A DNA stretch of 64,000 bases from Polynucleobacter meluiroseus. Its GTDB lineage: Bacteria > Pseudomonadota > Gammaproteobacteria > Burkholderiales > Burkholderiaceae. The notes beneath the pieces were generated by a model that was not told where the DNA came from, made no database searches, and saw only the letters and a program-made list of their open reading frames with translations. Positions 47,228 through 58,335 of this stretch are shown here, one piece after another. Position 1 is the stretch's first letter. Each line of letters opens with the position of its first letter. Both the position numbers and the translations under genes were made by a program. The stretch covers positions 1 to 64,000 of the forward strand of contig CAMDUR010000006.1 of the NCBI GenBank assembly GCA_945879115.1, given 5' to 3'.

Positions 47228-47967
47228 GATGCACTCTCCTCACTCATGATTTGCATAAAGACATCTTCCAGATCACCATCACGGGTATCTTTATTCTTAA
47301 CGCGTCCAAGCAAATTAGACGTTGTGTCTAATGCCACAATCTGCCCCTTTTTCAGCATGGCAATTCGGCCACATAATTGCTCAGCTTCTTCAAGGTAGTG
47401 GGTGGTCAATACAATCGTGTGACCTTCTTGATTCAAGCGACTTACAAACTTCCATAATGACTGACGTAATTCAACATCAACACCAGCAGTAGGCTCGTCT
47501 AAAACAATGACAGGAGGGCGATGAACAAGCGCTTGAGCAACTAATACGCGCCTCTTCATACCACCTGATAACGCACGCATATTTTGATTAGCTTTATCAG
47601 CAAGCCCTAGATGGCTCATGATTTCATCAATCCAATCAGAGTTATTTTTAATACCAAAATAACCAGACTGAAACTCTAAAGTTTCACGTACATTAAAAAA
47701 AGGATCGAATACCAATTCTTGAGGAACAATACCTAATAATCGTCTTGCAGCTCTAAAGTCTTTTTGGACATCGTGCCCCATGACTTTTGCATGACCTGAA
47801 CTAGGCTTACAAAGACCTGCCAAAATAGTTATTAAAGTTGTTTTGCCTGCACCATTTGGACCCAACAATCCAAAAAATTCACCCTCTTGAATTTCTAAGT
47901 TGATGTTGTCTAGCGCTTTAAGTGAACCGTAGTTTTTACTGAGCTCTTCAAATGAAATGGCGCTCAT
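47224..47967 (-). CDS. ABC transporter ATP-binding protein (YadG-like)
   Basis: 247 residues. Walker A GPNGAGKTT, signature LSGGMKRR, Walker B VIVLDEPTAGVD. It pairs with the ABC-2 permease downstream (four-base overlap) and overlaps the STAS gene upstream by four bases, so all three are translationally coupled. Confidence 0.92.
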   Translation of the reverse strand: MSAISFEELSKNYGSLKALDNINLEIQEGEFFGLLGPNGAGKTTLITILAGLCKPSSGHAKVMGHDVQKDFRAARRLLGIVPQELVFDPFFNVRETLEFQSGYFGIKNNSDWIDEIMSHLGLADKANQNMRALSGGMKRRVLVAQALVHRPPVIVLDEPTAGVDVELRQSLWKFVSRLNQEGHTIVLTTHYLEEAEQLCGRIAMLKKGQIVALDTTSNLLGRVKNKDTRDGDLEDVFMQIMSEESAS

Positions 47968-48242
47968 GACAAAACAATATCAGCTAGGTCATAGACCTCA
48001 GCTAGGCTGGCTAACTTTTCCGGAATTTCAGTTAACTTTACTGTGATAGTTGCCTTTTCAGCTCTGCGCTTAATTGACAAAATAACACTTAAGGCACTTG
48101 AGTCAAATACCTTTAACTCTTGACAGTTAATAGTTAGAGAGTTGCCTGAGGAAAGTTGATTTAAGATTTTTTCAACGGCCAATAAGACATCCTCGACATT
48201 CTGATGGGAGACACTTGCTGGCAGTTGATAGACTTGGTTCAT
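47964..48242 (-). CDS. mlaB: STAS-domain protein MlaB
   Basis: 92 residues of a single STAS domain: SLTINCQELKVFDSSALSVILSIKRRAE contains the conserved DSS motif. MlaB binds MlaF and supports the MlaFEDB complex. It comes after mlaC (five-base gap) and before the ABC-2 ATPase. Confidence 0.85.
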   Translation of the reverse strand: MNQVYQLPASVSHQNVEDVLLAVEKILNQLSSGNSLTINCQELKVFDSSALSVILSIKRRAEKATITVKLTEIPEKLASLAEVYDLADIVLS

Positions 48243-48247
48243 AAGGA

Positions 48248-48871
48248 TTATTTGTTAGTCGACAGCGCTGTATTGCGATCTTGCAAAAACTTAATCAAGC
48301 CCTCAATGCCACCCTTGCTCACCTGATCATTAAATTGGTTTCTATAGGACTCCACTAACCAAGCACCTAAGATGTTGATGTCATAAACCTTCCAACCATT
48401 GGCGCCTTTTTCTAAGCGGTAATCTAGCTGAATGGGCTCACCCTTGCCAACAAAAGCGGTTCTGACAATTACATCCGTATCTTCAGCAGAAGCTCTAAAC
48501 GGTTTGTATTGCACTTTTTGATCTTTTACTTGAGCTAAAGCTCCGCCATAGATACGTATCAAAAGTAATTTGAATTCTTGTGTAATTTGCGCTTGCTGAG
48601 CAGGGCTGGCTTTTGACCAATTGCGACCCATAGACATCCGTGTAGTTTTTTGAAAGTCGCTATATGGCAGAATTTTTTCATCCACTAGGGCATTAATTTT
48701 TCTAAAGTCACCTGACTGTATCGCCTTGTCGTTTTTAATAACAGTTAAAACATCTTCAACAACAAACTTAACTAAGCCATCCGGTGTTTTGATGTCCTGC
48801 GCTTGAGCCATGCCAATACCTAAGAATAGAGCCTGGAGTGCAAAAATAATTTTTATAAATAGTGAGTGCAT
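48248..48871 (-). CDS. mlaC: Periplasmic phospholipid-binding protein MlaC
   Basis: 207 residues. Signal peptide cleaved near GMAQA-QD; the Tol-Tol-Ttg2 fold is shown by ALVDEKILPYSDFQKTTRMSMGRNWSKASPAQQAQITQEFK and the VYDINILGAWLVESYRNQF C-terminal block. It carries phospholipids between MlaA in the outer membrane and MlaFEDB in the inner membrane. Confidence 0.93.
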   Translation of the reverse strand: MHSLFIKIIFALQALFLGIGMAQAQDIKTPDGLVKFVVEDVLTVIKNDKAIQSGDFRKINALVDEKILPYSDFQKTTRMSMGRNWSKASPAQQAQITQEFKLLLIRIYGGALAQVKDQKVQYKPFRASAEDTDVIVRTAFVGKGEPIQLDYRLEKGANGWKVYDINILGAWLVESYRNQFNDQVSKGGIEGLIKFLQDRNTALSTNK

Positions 48872-48906
48872 AAATTTTTTATCTTATGTAGTGTTTATTT
48901 AGGTAG

Positions 48907-49638
48907 TTATTCTTGGTCTTTAAGTGGCGGTGGGTCACCATCGTAAATTTGATTACGACGGCGCTGCAAATAACCATCCCTTAAAAAACTGTACTTATCA
49001 AAAGCTGCATCTTCCAAGAGTTGGCCAGCATCTAATAAGTCAGCCCGACGATTAATGATTCTCAAACTATTAATTGCAATTTTTTCATCTGAATTTAATT
49101 TATTGGTGTTGATCATGAAATCAGTTTCCACATCAACAATAAAACCAACCGTATCTCTAATATTACTAGCCCCAAAGAAAGGCAACACAATATAAGGGCC
49201 ATCACTGAAACCCCAAACACCTAAGGTTTGACCAAAATCTTCACGGTTCTTATCTAAACCCATATCAGTAGCAACATCAAATAAACCCAAAATTCCAACA
49301 GTTGAATTGATAAAGAATCGGCCAATATCGCTTGCTGCATTTGCAGGCTTACCCTGCAATAGATTGTTAGCTCCGATCAATACATCGTTAATGTTGCTAA
49401 AGAAATTAGTTACGCCTGTTCTAACAAGCTCAGGCAAAACAAATTTATAGCCCTCAGCAATTGGTTTGATGACATATTGATCAGCTGTTTCATTAAAAGA
49501 AAAAACAACACGATTGACGCGCTCAAAGGGATCAATCTTTTCAACGCGTTCGGTTTGCTGAATAGATGCACATGCCGCCATCATCAGAACTGACAACATC
49601 AGCACGCTTTTTAAAATCCGGCGAAATAATTGATCCAT
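48907..49638 (-). CDS. mlaA: Outer membrane lipoprotein MlaA (VacJ)
   Basis: 243 residues. A lipobox with Cys23 (LMMAACAS), then the MlaA core: DPFERVNRVVFSFNETAD, NFFSNINDVLIGANNLLQGK, and DFGQTLGVWGFSDGPYIVLPFFG. It removes misplaced phospholipid from the outer leaflet with a porin partner. It is between mlaD and mlaC, making the order mlaF-E-D-A-C-B. Confidence 0.95.
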   Translation of the reverse strand: MDQLFRRILKSVLMLSVLMMAACASIQQTERVEKIDPFERVNRVVFSFNETADQYVIKPIAEGYKFVLPELVRTGVTNFFSNINDVLIGANNLLQGKPANAASDIGRFFINSTVGILGLFDVATDMGLDKNREDFGQTLGVWGFSDGPYIVLPFFGASNIRDTVGFIVDVETDFMINTNKLNSDEKIAINSLRIINRRADLLDAGQLLEDAAFDKYSFLRDGYLQRRRNQIYDGDPPPLKDQE

Positions 49639-49698
49639 GATGAAATTTATTCTTATTCGTGATTTATTTAGTTAATTGACGAAAATATTTAATAAAAA

Positions 49699-50175
49699 TT
49701 ACTTTTTATCAGCAGGCCCTGAGTCTGATGCTTTGTTATATAAGAATTGACTAATCAAGTTTTCTAAAACAATTGCTGATTGGGTTTGAACTAACTTACC
49801 GCCTTGGCTAATCATCGTCTCATCTCCACCAGCCTCAATACCAATATATTGCTCGCCCAATAGTCCTGAGGTCAAAATTTTAGCAGCGCTGTCTTTAGGA
49901 AATTGATAACGAGTTTCAAAATTCATTACTACGGTAGCTTGGTAACTTTGATCATCAAAACGAATTTCTGCCACACGACCCACAACCACACCAGCACTTT
50001 TCACTGGAGCGCGGGGTTTTAAGCCGCCAATATTATCGAATTTGGCACTAACCTGATAAGTTGGCTCAAATGTAAATGCACTCATATTCCCAGCTTTTAG
50101 AGCTAAAAATAGCAGCGCCAGCAGGCCTAACGCTACAAATAAACCTACCCAGATATCTAATGATTGTTTTTTCAT
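49699..50175 (-). CDS. mlaD: MCE-domain protein MlaD
   Basis: 158 residues. N-terminal membrane helix (about 10-28), then an MCE domain with FDNIGGLKPRAPVKSAGVVVGRVAEI and SGLLGEQYIGIEAGG. MlaD hexamers form the periplasmic channel on MlaFE. It is 26 bases downstream of mlaE. Confidence 0.95.
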   Translation of the reverse strand: MKKQSLDIWVGLFVALGLLALLFLALKAGNMSAFTFEPTYQVSAKFDNIGGLKPRAPVKSAGVVVGRVAEIRFDDQSYQATVVMNFETRYQFPKDSAAKILTSGLLGEQYIGIEAGGDETMISQGGKLVQTQSAIVLENLISQFLYNKASDSGPADKK

Positions 50176-50201
50176 ATTTTTCTAAATTTTATAAGACTTT
50201 A

Positions 50202-50990
50202 TCAGCTTGAGAACATTACTGCAGTTAATAAGAAATCTAAAGCCAAAACTGCTAGGGATGCAATGACCACTGTTCGAGTGGTGGCCCTTGCAACACCTTC
50301 TGGAGTTGGCTTGGCTTCATACCCCTGAAAAAGAGCTATAAAAGTTACAGCTACTCCAAAAACCATACTCTTAATTACACCATTACCAATATCTTGAGCA
50401 ACATCGACGCCTGCTTGCATCTGGGCCCAGAAAGCACCCTCATCAACGCCAATAAGGGGAACTCCTACCAAATAACCACCCATGATGCCTACAGCACTAA
50501 AAATAGCTGCCAAAATAGGCATGGCAATAATGCCCGCCCAAAGTCTTGGTGCAACTACTCTTGTGAGAGGATCAACCGCCATCATTTCCATGGCACTTAA
50601 TTGCTCACCAGCTTTCATCAAACCAATTTCGGCCGTAAGAGATGTTCCTGCTCGACCAGCAAATAATAGGGCGGTTACAACAGGGCCCAACTCACGCGTC
50701 AATGAAAGAGCTACCAATAAACCTAATGCTTGCTCAGATCCATATTTGTTCAGCGTGTAATAACCTTGCAAACCTAAAACAAAACCAACAAATAAACCAG
50801 AAACGGCAATGATGACGAATGAGTAATTACCAACAAAATGAACTTGGTCTGTCACTAAACGTGGGCGTTTCAATAGAAAAGCAGAACGGCGCATGATTGT
50901 TAAGAACATCCTAGTTGCATAACCCAAGCCATATAAGTTTTGTCTAACAAATGCACCTAAGCTAGCCAGCGTATTCAAGACTGAATTCAT
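50202..50990 (-). CDS. mlaE: Phospholipid ABC transporter permease MlaE
   Basis: 262 residues, about five membrane helices, with the family-specific VGFVLGLQGYYTLNKYGSEQALGLLVALSLTRELGPVVTALL and GRAGTSLTAEIGLMKAGEQLSAMEMM. The start overlaps mlaF by four bases. Confidence 0.95.
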   Translation of the reverse strand: MNSVLNTLASLGAFVRQNLYGLGYATRMFLTIMRRSAFLLKRPRLVTDQVHFVGNYSFVIIAVSGLFVGFVLGLQGYYTLNKYGSEQALGLLVALSLTRELGPVVTALLFAGRAGTSLTAEIGLMKAGEQLSAMEMMAVDPLTRVVAPRLWAGIIAMPILAAIFSAVGIMGGYLVGVPLIGVDEGAFWAQMQAGVDVAQDIGNGVIKSMVFGVAVTFIALFQGYEAKPTPEGVARATTRTVVIASLAVLALDFLLTAVMFSS

Positions 50991-51838
50991 ACTGAGGCTC
51001 CAAAATCTTCAGACAAACTTTTTCCAGGGTAATGGAATGGGACTGGGCCATCTGGGTTAGCAGAAACAAATTGTTTAACAAATGGATCCGATGAGGCTCT
51101 TAAGTCATCAGGCGTACCCTCAGCAGCAATCATGCCATTTGCAATGAAATAAACGTAATCTGCAATTTCAAAAGTTTCTGGGATGTCGTGCGTTACCAAA
51201 ATACTTGTCGCACCCAGTGCTGCATTCATATTCTTAATTAAGCGCGCAGTGATTCCTAATGAAATAGGATCAAGGCCGGCAAATGGCTCATCGTACATAA
51301 TTAATGGAGGATCTAGAGCAATCGCTCTAGCTAAGGCAACTCGCCTTGCCATACCACCTGAAATCTGTGACGGCATTAAATCTCGTGCGCCGCGCAACCC
51401 TACTGCATTGAGCTTCATCAGGACTAAATCGCGTAAGGTTTCTTCACTAACTGGCGTGTGCTCTCTAAGTGGAAAAGCCACATTTTCAAAGACACTCATA
51501 TCCGTAAAAAGTGCGCCAAACTGGAATAGCATTCCCATGCGACGGCGAATGCTCATTAACTGAGATGTATTCATCTGGCCAACATCTTGACCTTCAAAAA
51601 GAACTTGACCTTTTTGAGCGCTGACCTGACCACCAATTAGTCTCAAAACAGTTGTTTTGCCACAACCTGAACCTCCCATCACAGCAATCACCTTGCCACG
51701 AGGAAACTTCATATTTAAACCAGAAAGAATAGTTCTCTCCCCAGGCGCATAAGAAAAGTCTACGCCTTTGAGAGATACGATTGATGGATTTTCCATATGT
51801 TTATCTGATACTGCCACTGTGTTTCCTGATTCGGTCAT
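50987..51838 (-). CDS. mlaF: Phospholipid ABC transporter ATPase MlaF
   Basis: 283 residues. Walker A GGSGCGKTT, signature ISGGMARR (a normal variant in MlaF), Walker B LIMYDEPFAGLD. No Shine-Dalgarno is seen at the first ATG; an internal ATG at codon 15 (MENPSIVSLKG) would give the more usual N-terminus and is an alternative start. It heads the mla operon, 37 bases after gltD. Confidence 0.93.
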   Translation of the reverse strand: MTESGNTVAVSDKHMENPSIVSLKGVDFSYAPGERTILSGLNMKFPRGKVIAVMGGSGCGKTTVLRLIGGQVSAQKGQVLFEGQDVGQMNTSQLMSIRRRMGMLFQFGALFTDMSVFENVAFPLREHTPVSEETLRDLVLMKLNAVGLRGARDLMPSQISGGMARRVALARAIALDPPLIMYDEPFAGLDPISLGITARLIKNMNAALGATSILVTHDIPETFEIADYVYFIANGMIAAEGTPDDLRASSDPFVKQFVSANPDGPVPFHYPGKSLSEDFGASV

Positions 51839-51875
51839 AGTGGCAGTGTATCAATATCAATCGAAGATAAGGCGA

Positions 51876-53339
51876 TTAACGAGGTAATACGCTTGCACCC
51901 ATCAAAAACTCATCGACGGCACGAGCACATTGACGACCTTCACGGATAGCCCAAACCACCAAAGATTGACCGCGGCGCATATCACCCGCTGCGAATACTT
52001 TAGGCACATTGGTGTAATAAGCTTTTTCTCCCTCGGTGCTTGCTTTGGCGTTGCCACGAGTATCTTTCTCAACGCCAAATGCATCCAAAACTTGCTGCGC
52101 TGGAGAAACAAAGCCCATTGCTAAAAATACTAAATCTGCCTTCATCTCAAATTCACTGCCAGAGATCTCTTGCATCTTGCCATCTTTCCACTCAAGACGA
52201 ACACCAATAAGCTTTTCAACTTTTCCGTCTTTGCCTTCAAAGCGCTTAGTGGCCACTGACCAATCACGATCACAACCTTCATCATGAGAGGATGAAGTGC
52301 GTAGCTTGGTTGGCCAATAAGGCCAAACCAAAGGCTTATTCTCTTCCGTTGGAGGTTGCGGTAATAACTCAAACTGAGAAATAGATACTGCACCGTGACG
52401 ATTTGATGTGCCGACACAATCTGAACCAGTATCACCACCACCAATCACAATCACATACTTTCCATCGGCACGGATTTCATTCTTATTATCGCCAGCAACT
52501 TCTTTATTCTGAGGAATCAAAAACTCTAGAGCATAGTGAATGCCTGATAATTCACGGCCAGGTACTGGTAAGTCACGTGGCTGCTCTGCACCACCAGTAA
52601 TAACAACAGCATCAAAATCTTTTTCAAGTTGAGCAGGAGACACTACTTTCTTAGAATAGTTTTTCACTTCTTTACCCAGTACTTCTTTACCAACAAAAGT
52701 ACCAGTTTCAAACTTAACACCTTCAGCAGTCATTTGCTCAACGCGACGATCAATTAAGATCTTTTCCATTTTGAAGTCAGGGATACCGTAACGCAGTAAG
52801 CCGCCAACGCGATCATTCTTCTCATACAAAGTAACATCATGACCAACGCGCGCTAACTGCTGAGCTGCAGCCATGCCTGCAGGACCCGAACCAACAATGG
52901 CTACTTTTTTACCAGTCTTTTGCTTTGGAATTTGTGGCTTCACCCAATCATTAGCCCATGCCTTATCAATAATTGCATGTTCAATAGATTTAATACCGAC
53001 CGGTGCTTCGTTGATGCCTAATGTGCAAGCAGACTCACAAGGTGCAGGGCAAATACGGCCGGTAAATTCTGGAAAGTTATTTGTGGAGTGCAATACGTCA
53101 ATCGCTTGCTTCCAGTCTTGTTGATAAACCAAGTCGTTGAAGTCAGGGATGATGTTGTTAACGGGACAACCGCTATTACAAAATGGGATGCCGCAATCCA
53201 TACAGCGTGCACCTTGAGTTTTTGCTTCATCATCAGTTAAAGCTAAAACAAATTCTTTGTAATGCTTAACGCGCTTTTTTGGCTCCTCGTAGTGCTCGCT
53301 GAGGCGCTCGTATTGCATAAATCCAGTAGGCATACCCAT
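51876..53339 (-). CDS. gltD: Glutamate synthase small subunit
   Basis: 487 residues. N-terminal cysteine-rich Fe-S segment ([17 protein letters not shown] and [12 protein letters not shown]), an FAD motif [16 protein letters not shown], and an NADPH motif [13 protein letters not shown]. It feeds electrons from NADPH to GltB. AAAGGA precedes the ATG at six-base spacing. It follows gltB by 30 bases. Confidence 0.96.
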   Translation of the reverse strand: MGMPTGFMQYERLSEHYEEPKKRVKHYKEFVLALTDDEAKTQGARCMDCGIPFCNSGCPVNNIIPDFNDLVYQQDWKQAIDVLHSTNNFPEFTGRICPAPCESACTLGINEAPVGIKSIEHAIIDKAWANDWVKPQIPKQKTGKKVAIVGSGPAGMAAAQQLARVGHDVTLYEKNDRVGGLLRYGIPDFKMEKILIDRRVEQMTAEGVKFETGTFVGKEVLGKEVKNYSKKVVSPAQLEKDFDAVVITGGAEQPRDLPVPGRELSGIHYALEFLIPQNKEVAGDNKNEIRADGKYVIVIGGGDTGSDCVGTSNRHGAVSISQFELLPQPPTEENKPLVWPYWPTKLRTSSSHDEGCDRDWSVATKRFEGKDGKVEKLIGVRLEWKDGKMQEISGSEFEMKADLVFLAMGFVSPAQQVLDAFGVEKDTRGNAKASTEGEKAYYTNVPKVFAAGDMRRGQSLVVWAIREGRQCARAVDEFLMGASVLPR

Positions 53340-53369
53340 GGTTAATCCTTTATCTTTTAACTATTCAAC

Positions 53370-56300
53370 TTAAACAGAAGCAACTTGTTTGCTACCTTGA
53401 GATTTCTCCCAAAGCTCACCCAAAGCGCGCTTATATTCAGTTGGGAATACTTTGATAAAACGTGTACGCGACTTTTCCCAGTCAGTCAAAATTTCTTTTG
53501 CACGCTCTGAACCCGTATGCTTGAAGTGAAGTTCAATCAAGTTCTTGAGGATCGCTTCGTCAGTTAAACGCTCGCCACCCTCTTTGACATTCACTGGTGC
53601 ATGCCACTCTGATTTTGCTATTTTTGCTTCCTGTTCTGCGGAAGTTAAAACTGGCTCTAATGTTGCCATGCTTGTATTACAACGTTTAGCAAACAATGCG
53701 TCTTCGTCATAAACGTAAGCAATACCACCGCTCATGCCTGCAGCAAAGTTTCTACCTGTTAAACCAAGGGCAACAACAGTACCACCCGTCATATATTCAC
53801 ATCCATGATCGCCAGTACCCTCTACAACAGCTGTGGCACCAGAATTACGAACTGCAAAACGTTCGCCTGCAACACCGTTAAAGAACGCCTCTCCAGCAAC
53901 TGCACCGTAAAGAACAGTGTTACCAACAATGATGTTTTGTGATGTCTGACCACGGAATTCATGAGGTGCGCGAACGATCACACGACCACCAGATAATCCT
54001 TTACCCACATAATCGTTACCGTCACCAACCAAATCAACTGTGACACCATGTGCCAAGAAAGCAGCAAAACTTTGACCAGCAGTTCCATTCAATTGAATAT
54101 GAATCGTGTCATCAGGCAAACCTTCGTGACCATAACGCTTTGCAACTTCACCAGATAACATTGCGCCAGCAGTACGGTTAACGTTCCTAATTGGTTGAAT
54201 GAACGATACGCGCTCACCTTTTTCAAGTGCTGCTTTTGATTTTTCAATCAAAGTATGGTCTAGAGCAGTTGATAAACCATGATCTTGTTTTTCAATTTGT
54301 AATCTTGGGACGCTTGCATCTACGTTAGGTGCCTGGAAAATTTTTGTGAAATCTAATCCACTTGCTTTCCAATGCTCAATGCTTTTCTTTGTATCTAGAT
54401 ATTCTGTATGGCCAATTAAGTCATCAAATTTTCGAATACCCAACTGAGCCATGATTTCACGAGCTTCTTCAGCAATAAAAAAGAAGAAGTTCACCACATG
54501 CTCTGGCTTACCTGAGAACTTTTTACGTAACTCAGGATCTTGTGTTGCCACTCCAACCGGACAAGTATTGAGGTGACACTTACGCATCATGATGCAACCT
54601 TCAACTACCAATGGTGCAGTAGCAAAACCAAATTCATCGGCGCCCAATAGTGCAGCAATCACCACATCACGACCTGTTTTCATTTGGCCATCTGCTTGAA
54701 CTCGAATACGGCCACGTAAACCATTTAATACCAAAGTTTGCTGTGTCTCAGCCAAACCCAGCTCCCACGGACTGCCGGCATGCTTAATAGAAGATAGAGG
54801 TGATGCACCCGTACCGCCATCATGTCCTGCAATCACTACATGGTCTGCTTTAGCTTTTGCCACACCAGCTGCAACGGTACCAACACCAACTTCAGAAACT
54901 AGCTTTACTGAAATATCAGCTTTGCTATTAACGTTCTTCAAATCATGAATCAGCTGTGCCAAATCTTCAATCGAATAAATATCATGGTGCGGAGGGGGCG
55001 AAATTAAACCAACACCCGGCACCGAATAACGTAGCTTACCGATGTAATCAGACACTTTAGAACCTGGAAGCTGGCCACCTTCGCCGGGCTTTGCCCCCTG
55101 CGCCATCTTGATCTGAATTTGATCTGCAGAAGTTAAATACTCTGCAGTTACACCAAAACGTCCAGAGGCCACTTGCTTAATCTTAGAGCGTAATGAGTCA
55201 CCTGCACTTAAAGGAATGCTAGCTTCAATGACATCATCACCAAGAATACTGGCAAGAGTCTCGCCTTGCTTAATAGGAATGCCTTTTAACTCATTACGAT
55301 AGCGCTTGTAATCTTCCCCGCCTTCACCCGTATTTGATTTACCGCCAATACGGTTCATCGCGATAGCCAAAGTTGCATGCGCTTCGGTTGAAATCGAGCC
55401 CAAAGACATTGCACCTGTTGCGAAACGCTTGACGATTTCTTTTGCTGACTCAACTTCATCTAAAGGAATCGCCTTACTTGGATCAATCTTGAACTCAAAC
55501 AAACCGCGCAAAGTCATATGACGCTTAGTTTGATCATTGATGATGTTGGCGTACTCTTTATAAGTCTGATACCCGCCTTTTTCTGGGCCTTGGCGAGTTG
55601 AATGTTGTAACTTTGCAATCGAGTCTGGTGTCCACATATGGTCTTCACCGCGAATACGGAAAGCATACTCACCACCGGCATCCAACATATTTGTTAATGT
55701 TGGATCTGCACCAAATGCCAAGCTGTGCATTTTGATAGCTTCCTCAGCCACGTCAAACACACCGATACCACCCACATTGGATGCTGTTCCTTTGAAGTAC
55801 TTATTGATCAACTCAGTGTTTAATCCAATCGCCTCAAAAATCTGTGCACCGGTGTAAGACATGTAGGTTGAGATGCCCATCTTAGACATCACTTTTAGCA
55901 AACCCTTACCTACAGCCTTAGTGAAGTTTTTAACAACCTTATCAGCTGATAAGTCACCCTTCAAACCTTTGGCCATATCTACTAAAGTTTCCATAGCTAG
56001 GTATGGATGAACCGCTTCTGCGCCATAACCCGCCAATAAAGCAAAGTGGTGAGTTTCACGAGCGCTGCCAGTTTCCACAACCAATCCAGTACTTGTACGT
56101 AAACCTTTTTCAACCAAATGTTGATGAATAGCTGATGTTGCTAAAAGCGCTGGAATAGCCACGTGATCAGCTGCAACCTGGCGGTCACTGATGATCATGA
56201 TGTTGTAACCAGATCCAACAGCATCAACTGCTTCTGCGCAAAGAGATGCTAAACGTGCCTCAACACCTTCTTTACCCCATGCAGATGGATAACAAATATC

Positions 56301-58118
56301 TAATTCATAAGAACGGAACTTCCCACCGGTGTAATGCTCAATATGACGAACCTTGGCAATATCATCAAAATCTAAAATTGGTTGTGATATTTCCAAACGC
56401 ATTGGTGGATTGATATTATTGGTGTCTAACAAATTAGGTTTGGGACCAACAAAGGAAACCAATGACATCACCATATTTTCGCGAATAGGGTCGATCGGTG
56501 GATTCGTTACTTGAGCAAATAATTGCTTAAAGTAGTTGTAGAGTGGCTTATTCTTATTTGATAAAACTGCCAATGGGCTATCGTTACCCATTGACCCAAT
56601 AGCTTCCTCACCTGAAGAGGCCATCGGCGCCATCAAGAACTTCAAATCTTCTTGTGTGTAACCAAATGCTTGCTGACGATCTAATAGATTAGCCGCTGGA
56701 CGAATTTTTTCTGCATCATCATTGATGTCTGCTTGAGTCGCATCAATCTCATCTAATTTAATACGGACTGCTTCAATCCAACTCTTATAAGGCTTTGCTT
56801 TTGCCAAGGCATCCTTTAACTCTACGTCGTCAATGATGCGGCCCTGCTCCATATCAATCAGGAACATCTTGCCTGGCTGTAGTCGCCATTTTTTAACAAT
56901 TTTATTTTCTGGGAAAGTTAACACGCCGGCCTCAGAGGCCATGATGACTAAATCATCATCTGTAACGTAATAACGTGCTGGACGCAAACCATTTCGATCA
57001 AGTGTGGCGCCAATTTGACGGCCATCAGTGAACGCAATAGCTGCAGGACCGTCCCAAGGCTCCATCATCGCAGCGTGATACTCATAAAACGCTCGTCGAT
57101 TTTCATCCATTAATGTGTGTTGTTCCCACGCTTCTGGAATCATCATCATCATGGCATGTGCCATTGGATAACCGGCCATCACCAACAACTCTAAGCAATT
57201 ATCAAAACTTGCTGTATCTGATTGCCCTGGATAAATTAACGGCCATAATTTTTGTAAATCCTCACCTAGGACTGGAGAACTTATTGCACCTGTTCTTGCG
57301 TTAATCCAGTTAACGTTACCTTTAACAGTATTGATTTCTCCGTTATGCGCAATCATTCGGTACGGATGAGCCAATTCCCATGCGGGGAAAGTGTTTGTTG
57401 AAAAACGCTGGTGAACAAGCGCTAAAGCAGAAACAACTCGTGAGTCTTTTAAATCTTTATAGTAAGCACCAACTTGATTAGCCAACAATAAACCTTTGTA
57501 AACAATAGTTCTTGCTGACATAGATGTAACAAAGTACTCTTTGCCATGCTGCAATTGCAGTGCTTGAATCGCATGACTTCCTGTTTTGCGAATCACATAT
57601 AACTTACGCTCTAGAGCGTCTGTTGTCATGATGTCACGACCGCGACCAATGAAAATCTGACGAATAATTGGTTCTGTCTTGCGTACAGTTGGAGACATTG
57701 GCATATCCGCATCAACAGGTACATCCCTCCAACCTAAAACTACTTGGCCCTCTTTTCGAACTGTTCTTTCAAGCTCTTGCTCACAAGCTAATCTTGATGC
57801 GCTCTCCTTTGGCAAGAAAACCATACCAACACCATACTCACCGAACGGCGGCAAAATGATGCTTTGCTTAGCCATCTCTTCACGGTAAAACTGATCAGGT
57901 ACTTGAATCAAAATTCCTGCGCCATCACCCATCAAAGGATCAGCACCAACCGCTCCACGGTGGTCAATGTTCTCCAAAATCTTTAAACCTTGAGTAACTA
58001 TCTCATGGCTTTTTTTGCCCTTAATATGCGCAACAAAACCAACACCGCAAGCGTCGTGTTCATTAACTGGGTCATAAAGACCTTGCGCTTCTGGGCGCAA
58101 TGAAGTTGAAGTAGTCAC
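53370..58118 (-). CDS. gltB: Glutamate synthase large subunit
   Basis: 1582 residues from the GTG at 58116-58118, which has AAGGA six bases before it; the frame itself extends 18 codons upstream, but that start lies within the leader hairpin region. Ntn glutaminase nucleophile Cys24 ([12 protein letters not shown]), central domain, FMN/synthase domain with PGEGGQLPG and [10 protein letters not shown], the [3Fe-4S] cysteines in [12 protein letters not shown], and a C-terminal beta-helix ([11 protein letters not shown]-type repeats). It makes two glutamates from glutamine and 2-oxoglutarate. The promoter is unusual, with a palindrome in its spacer. Confidence 0.96.
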   Translation of the reverse strand: MTTSTSLRPEAQGLYDPVNEHDACGVGFVAHIKGKKSHEIVTQGLKILENIDHRGAVGADPLMGDGAGILIQVPDQFYREEMAKQSIILPPFGEYGVGMVFLPKESASRLACEQELERTVRKEGQVVLGWRDVPVDADMPMSPTVRKTEPIIRQIFIGRGRDIMTTDALERKLYVIRKTGSHAIQALQLQHGKEYFVTSMSARTIVYKGLLLANQVGAYYKDLKDSRVVSALALVHQRFSTNTFPAWELAHPYRMIAHNGEINTVKGNVNWINARTGAISSPVLGEDLQKLWPLIYPGQSDTASFDNCLELLVMAGYPMAHAMMMMIPEAWEQHTLMDENRRAFYEYHAAMMEPWDGPAAIAFTDGRQIGATLDRNGLRPARYYVTDDDLVIMASEAGVLTFPENKIVKKWRLQPGKMFLIDMEQGRIIDDVELKDALAKAKPYKSWIEAVRIKLDEIDATQADINDDAEKIRPAANLLDRQQAFGYTQEDLKFLMAPMASSGEEAIGSMGNDSPLAVLSNKNKPLYNYFKQLFAQVTNPPIDPIRENMVMSLVSFVGPKPNLLDTNNINPPMRLEISQPILDFDDIAKVRHIEHYTGGKFRSYELDICYPSAWGKEGVEARLASLCAEAVDAVGSGYNIMIISDRQVAADHVAIPALLATSAIHQHLVEKGLRTSTGLVVETGSARETHHFALLAGYGAEAVHPYLAMETLVDMAKGLKGDLSADKVVKNFTKAVGKGLLKVMSKMGISTYMSYTGAQIFEAIGLNTELINKYFKGTASNVGGIGVFDVAEEAIKMHSLAFGADPTLTNMLDAGGEYAFRIRGEDHMWTPDSIAKLQHSTRQGPEKGGYQTYKEYANIINDQTKRHMTLRGLFEFKIDPSKAIPLDEVESAKEIVKRFATGAMSLGSISTEAHATLAIAMNRIGGKSNTGEGGEDYKRYRNELKGIPIKQGETLASILGDDVIEASIPLSAGDSLRSKIKQVASGRFGVTAEYLTSADQIQIKMAQGAKPGEGGQLPGSKVSDYIGKLRYSVPGVGLISPPPHHDIYSIEDLAQLIHDLKNVNSKADISVKLVSEVGVGTVAAGVAKAKADHVVIAGHDGGTGASPLSSIKHAGSPWELGLAETQQTLVLNGLRGRIRVQADGQMKTGRDVVIAALLGADEFGFATAPLVVEGCIMMRKCHLNTCPVGVATQDPELRKKFSGKPEHVVNFFFFIAEEAREIMAQLGIRKFDDLIGHTEYLDTKKSIEHWKASGLDFTKIFQAPNVDASVPRLQIEKQDHGLSTALDHTLIEKSKAALEKGERVSFIQPIRNVNRTAGAMLSGEVAKRYGHEGLPDDTIHIQLNGTAGQSFAAFLAHGVTVDLVGDGNDYVGKGLSGGRVIVRAPHEFRGQTSQNIIVGNTVLYGAVAGEAFFNGVAGERFAVRNSGATAVVEGTGDHGCEYMTGGTVVALGLTGRNFAAGMSGGIAYVYDEDALFAKRCNTSMATLEPVLTSAEQEAKIAKSEWHAPVNVKEGGERLTDEAILKNLIELHFKHTGSERAKEILTDWEKSRTRFIKVFPTEYKRALGELWEKSQGSKQVASV

Positions 58119-58165
58119 TGAATATTCCTTGGTAAGTAAATGCTGCCTTTTGATAAGACAGGAAC

Positions 58166-58181
58166 ACCCCAATAACGGGGT
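58166..58181 (-). promoter_or_regulatory. Hairpin at the 5' end of the gltB leader
   Basis: ACCCC-GTTATT-GGGGT read on the minus strand, five GC-rich pairs, starting within a few bases of the predicted transcription start. It may stabilise the mRNA or be a regulator site. Confidence 0.45.
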
Positions 58182-58189
58182 TTTTAATA

Positions 58190-58218
58190 ACTATAGGGGA
58201 ATACCCCCGTACTTGCAA
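58190..58218 (-). promoter_or_regulatory. gltBD promoter with palindromic spacer
   Basis: On the minus strand TTGCAA (58218-58213), a 17-base spacer, and TATAGT (58195-58190). The spacer contains GGGG-TATT-CCCC (58207-58196), a palindrome between the two boxes. A protein bound there would block RNA polymerase. Predicted start near 58183, leader about 65 bases. Confidence 0.6.
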
Positions 58219-58234
58219 TAGAAAATAATCAGTG

Positions 58235-58288
58235 TCTGTCACCAATTAATCACTATTAGGTTTATTGGTTATATTAATTAGGGACAGA
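58235..58288. repeat. Imperfect inverted repeat beside the RAYT gene
   Basis: Arms of 16 bases (TCTGTCACCAATTAAT at 58235-58250 and ATTAATTAGGGACAGA at 58273-58288) agree at 14 positions. An alternative pairing ACCAAT/ATTGGT lies inside. It lies 47 bases beyond the transposase stop. A TCTGTC...GACAGA motif near such transposases is familiar to me from other genomes, so it may be this element's target or end. Confidence 0.5.
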
Positions 58289-58335
58289 GTTAATCTAAGG
58301 GCGAATCTATTGGCCCTCTAAAAGTGCTTATTTGA

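Noticed and set aside
48872-48906. GATAAA six bases before mlaC as another leaderless start
   Set aside because: The gene is internal to the mla operon and the hexamer is a poor -10 match in AT-rich sequence.
53370-58118. Several ORFs antisense to gltB
   Set aside because: They lack ribosome binding sites and recognisable domains and lie opposite fully conserved coding sequence.
58297-58317. AGGGC...GCCCT hairpin after the RAYT gene as a terminator
   Set aside because: Only five pairs with a ten-base loop and no T-tract.
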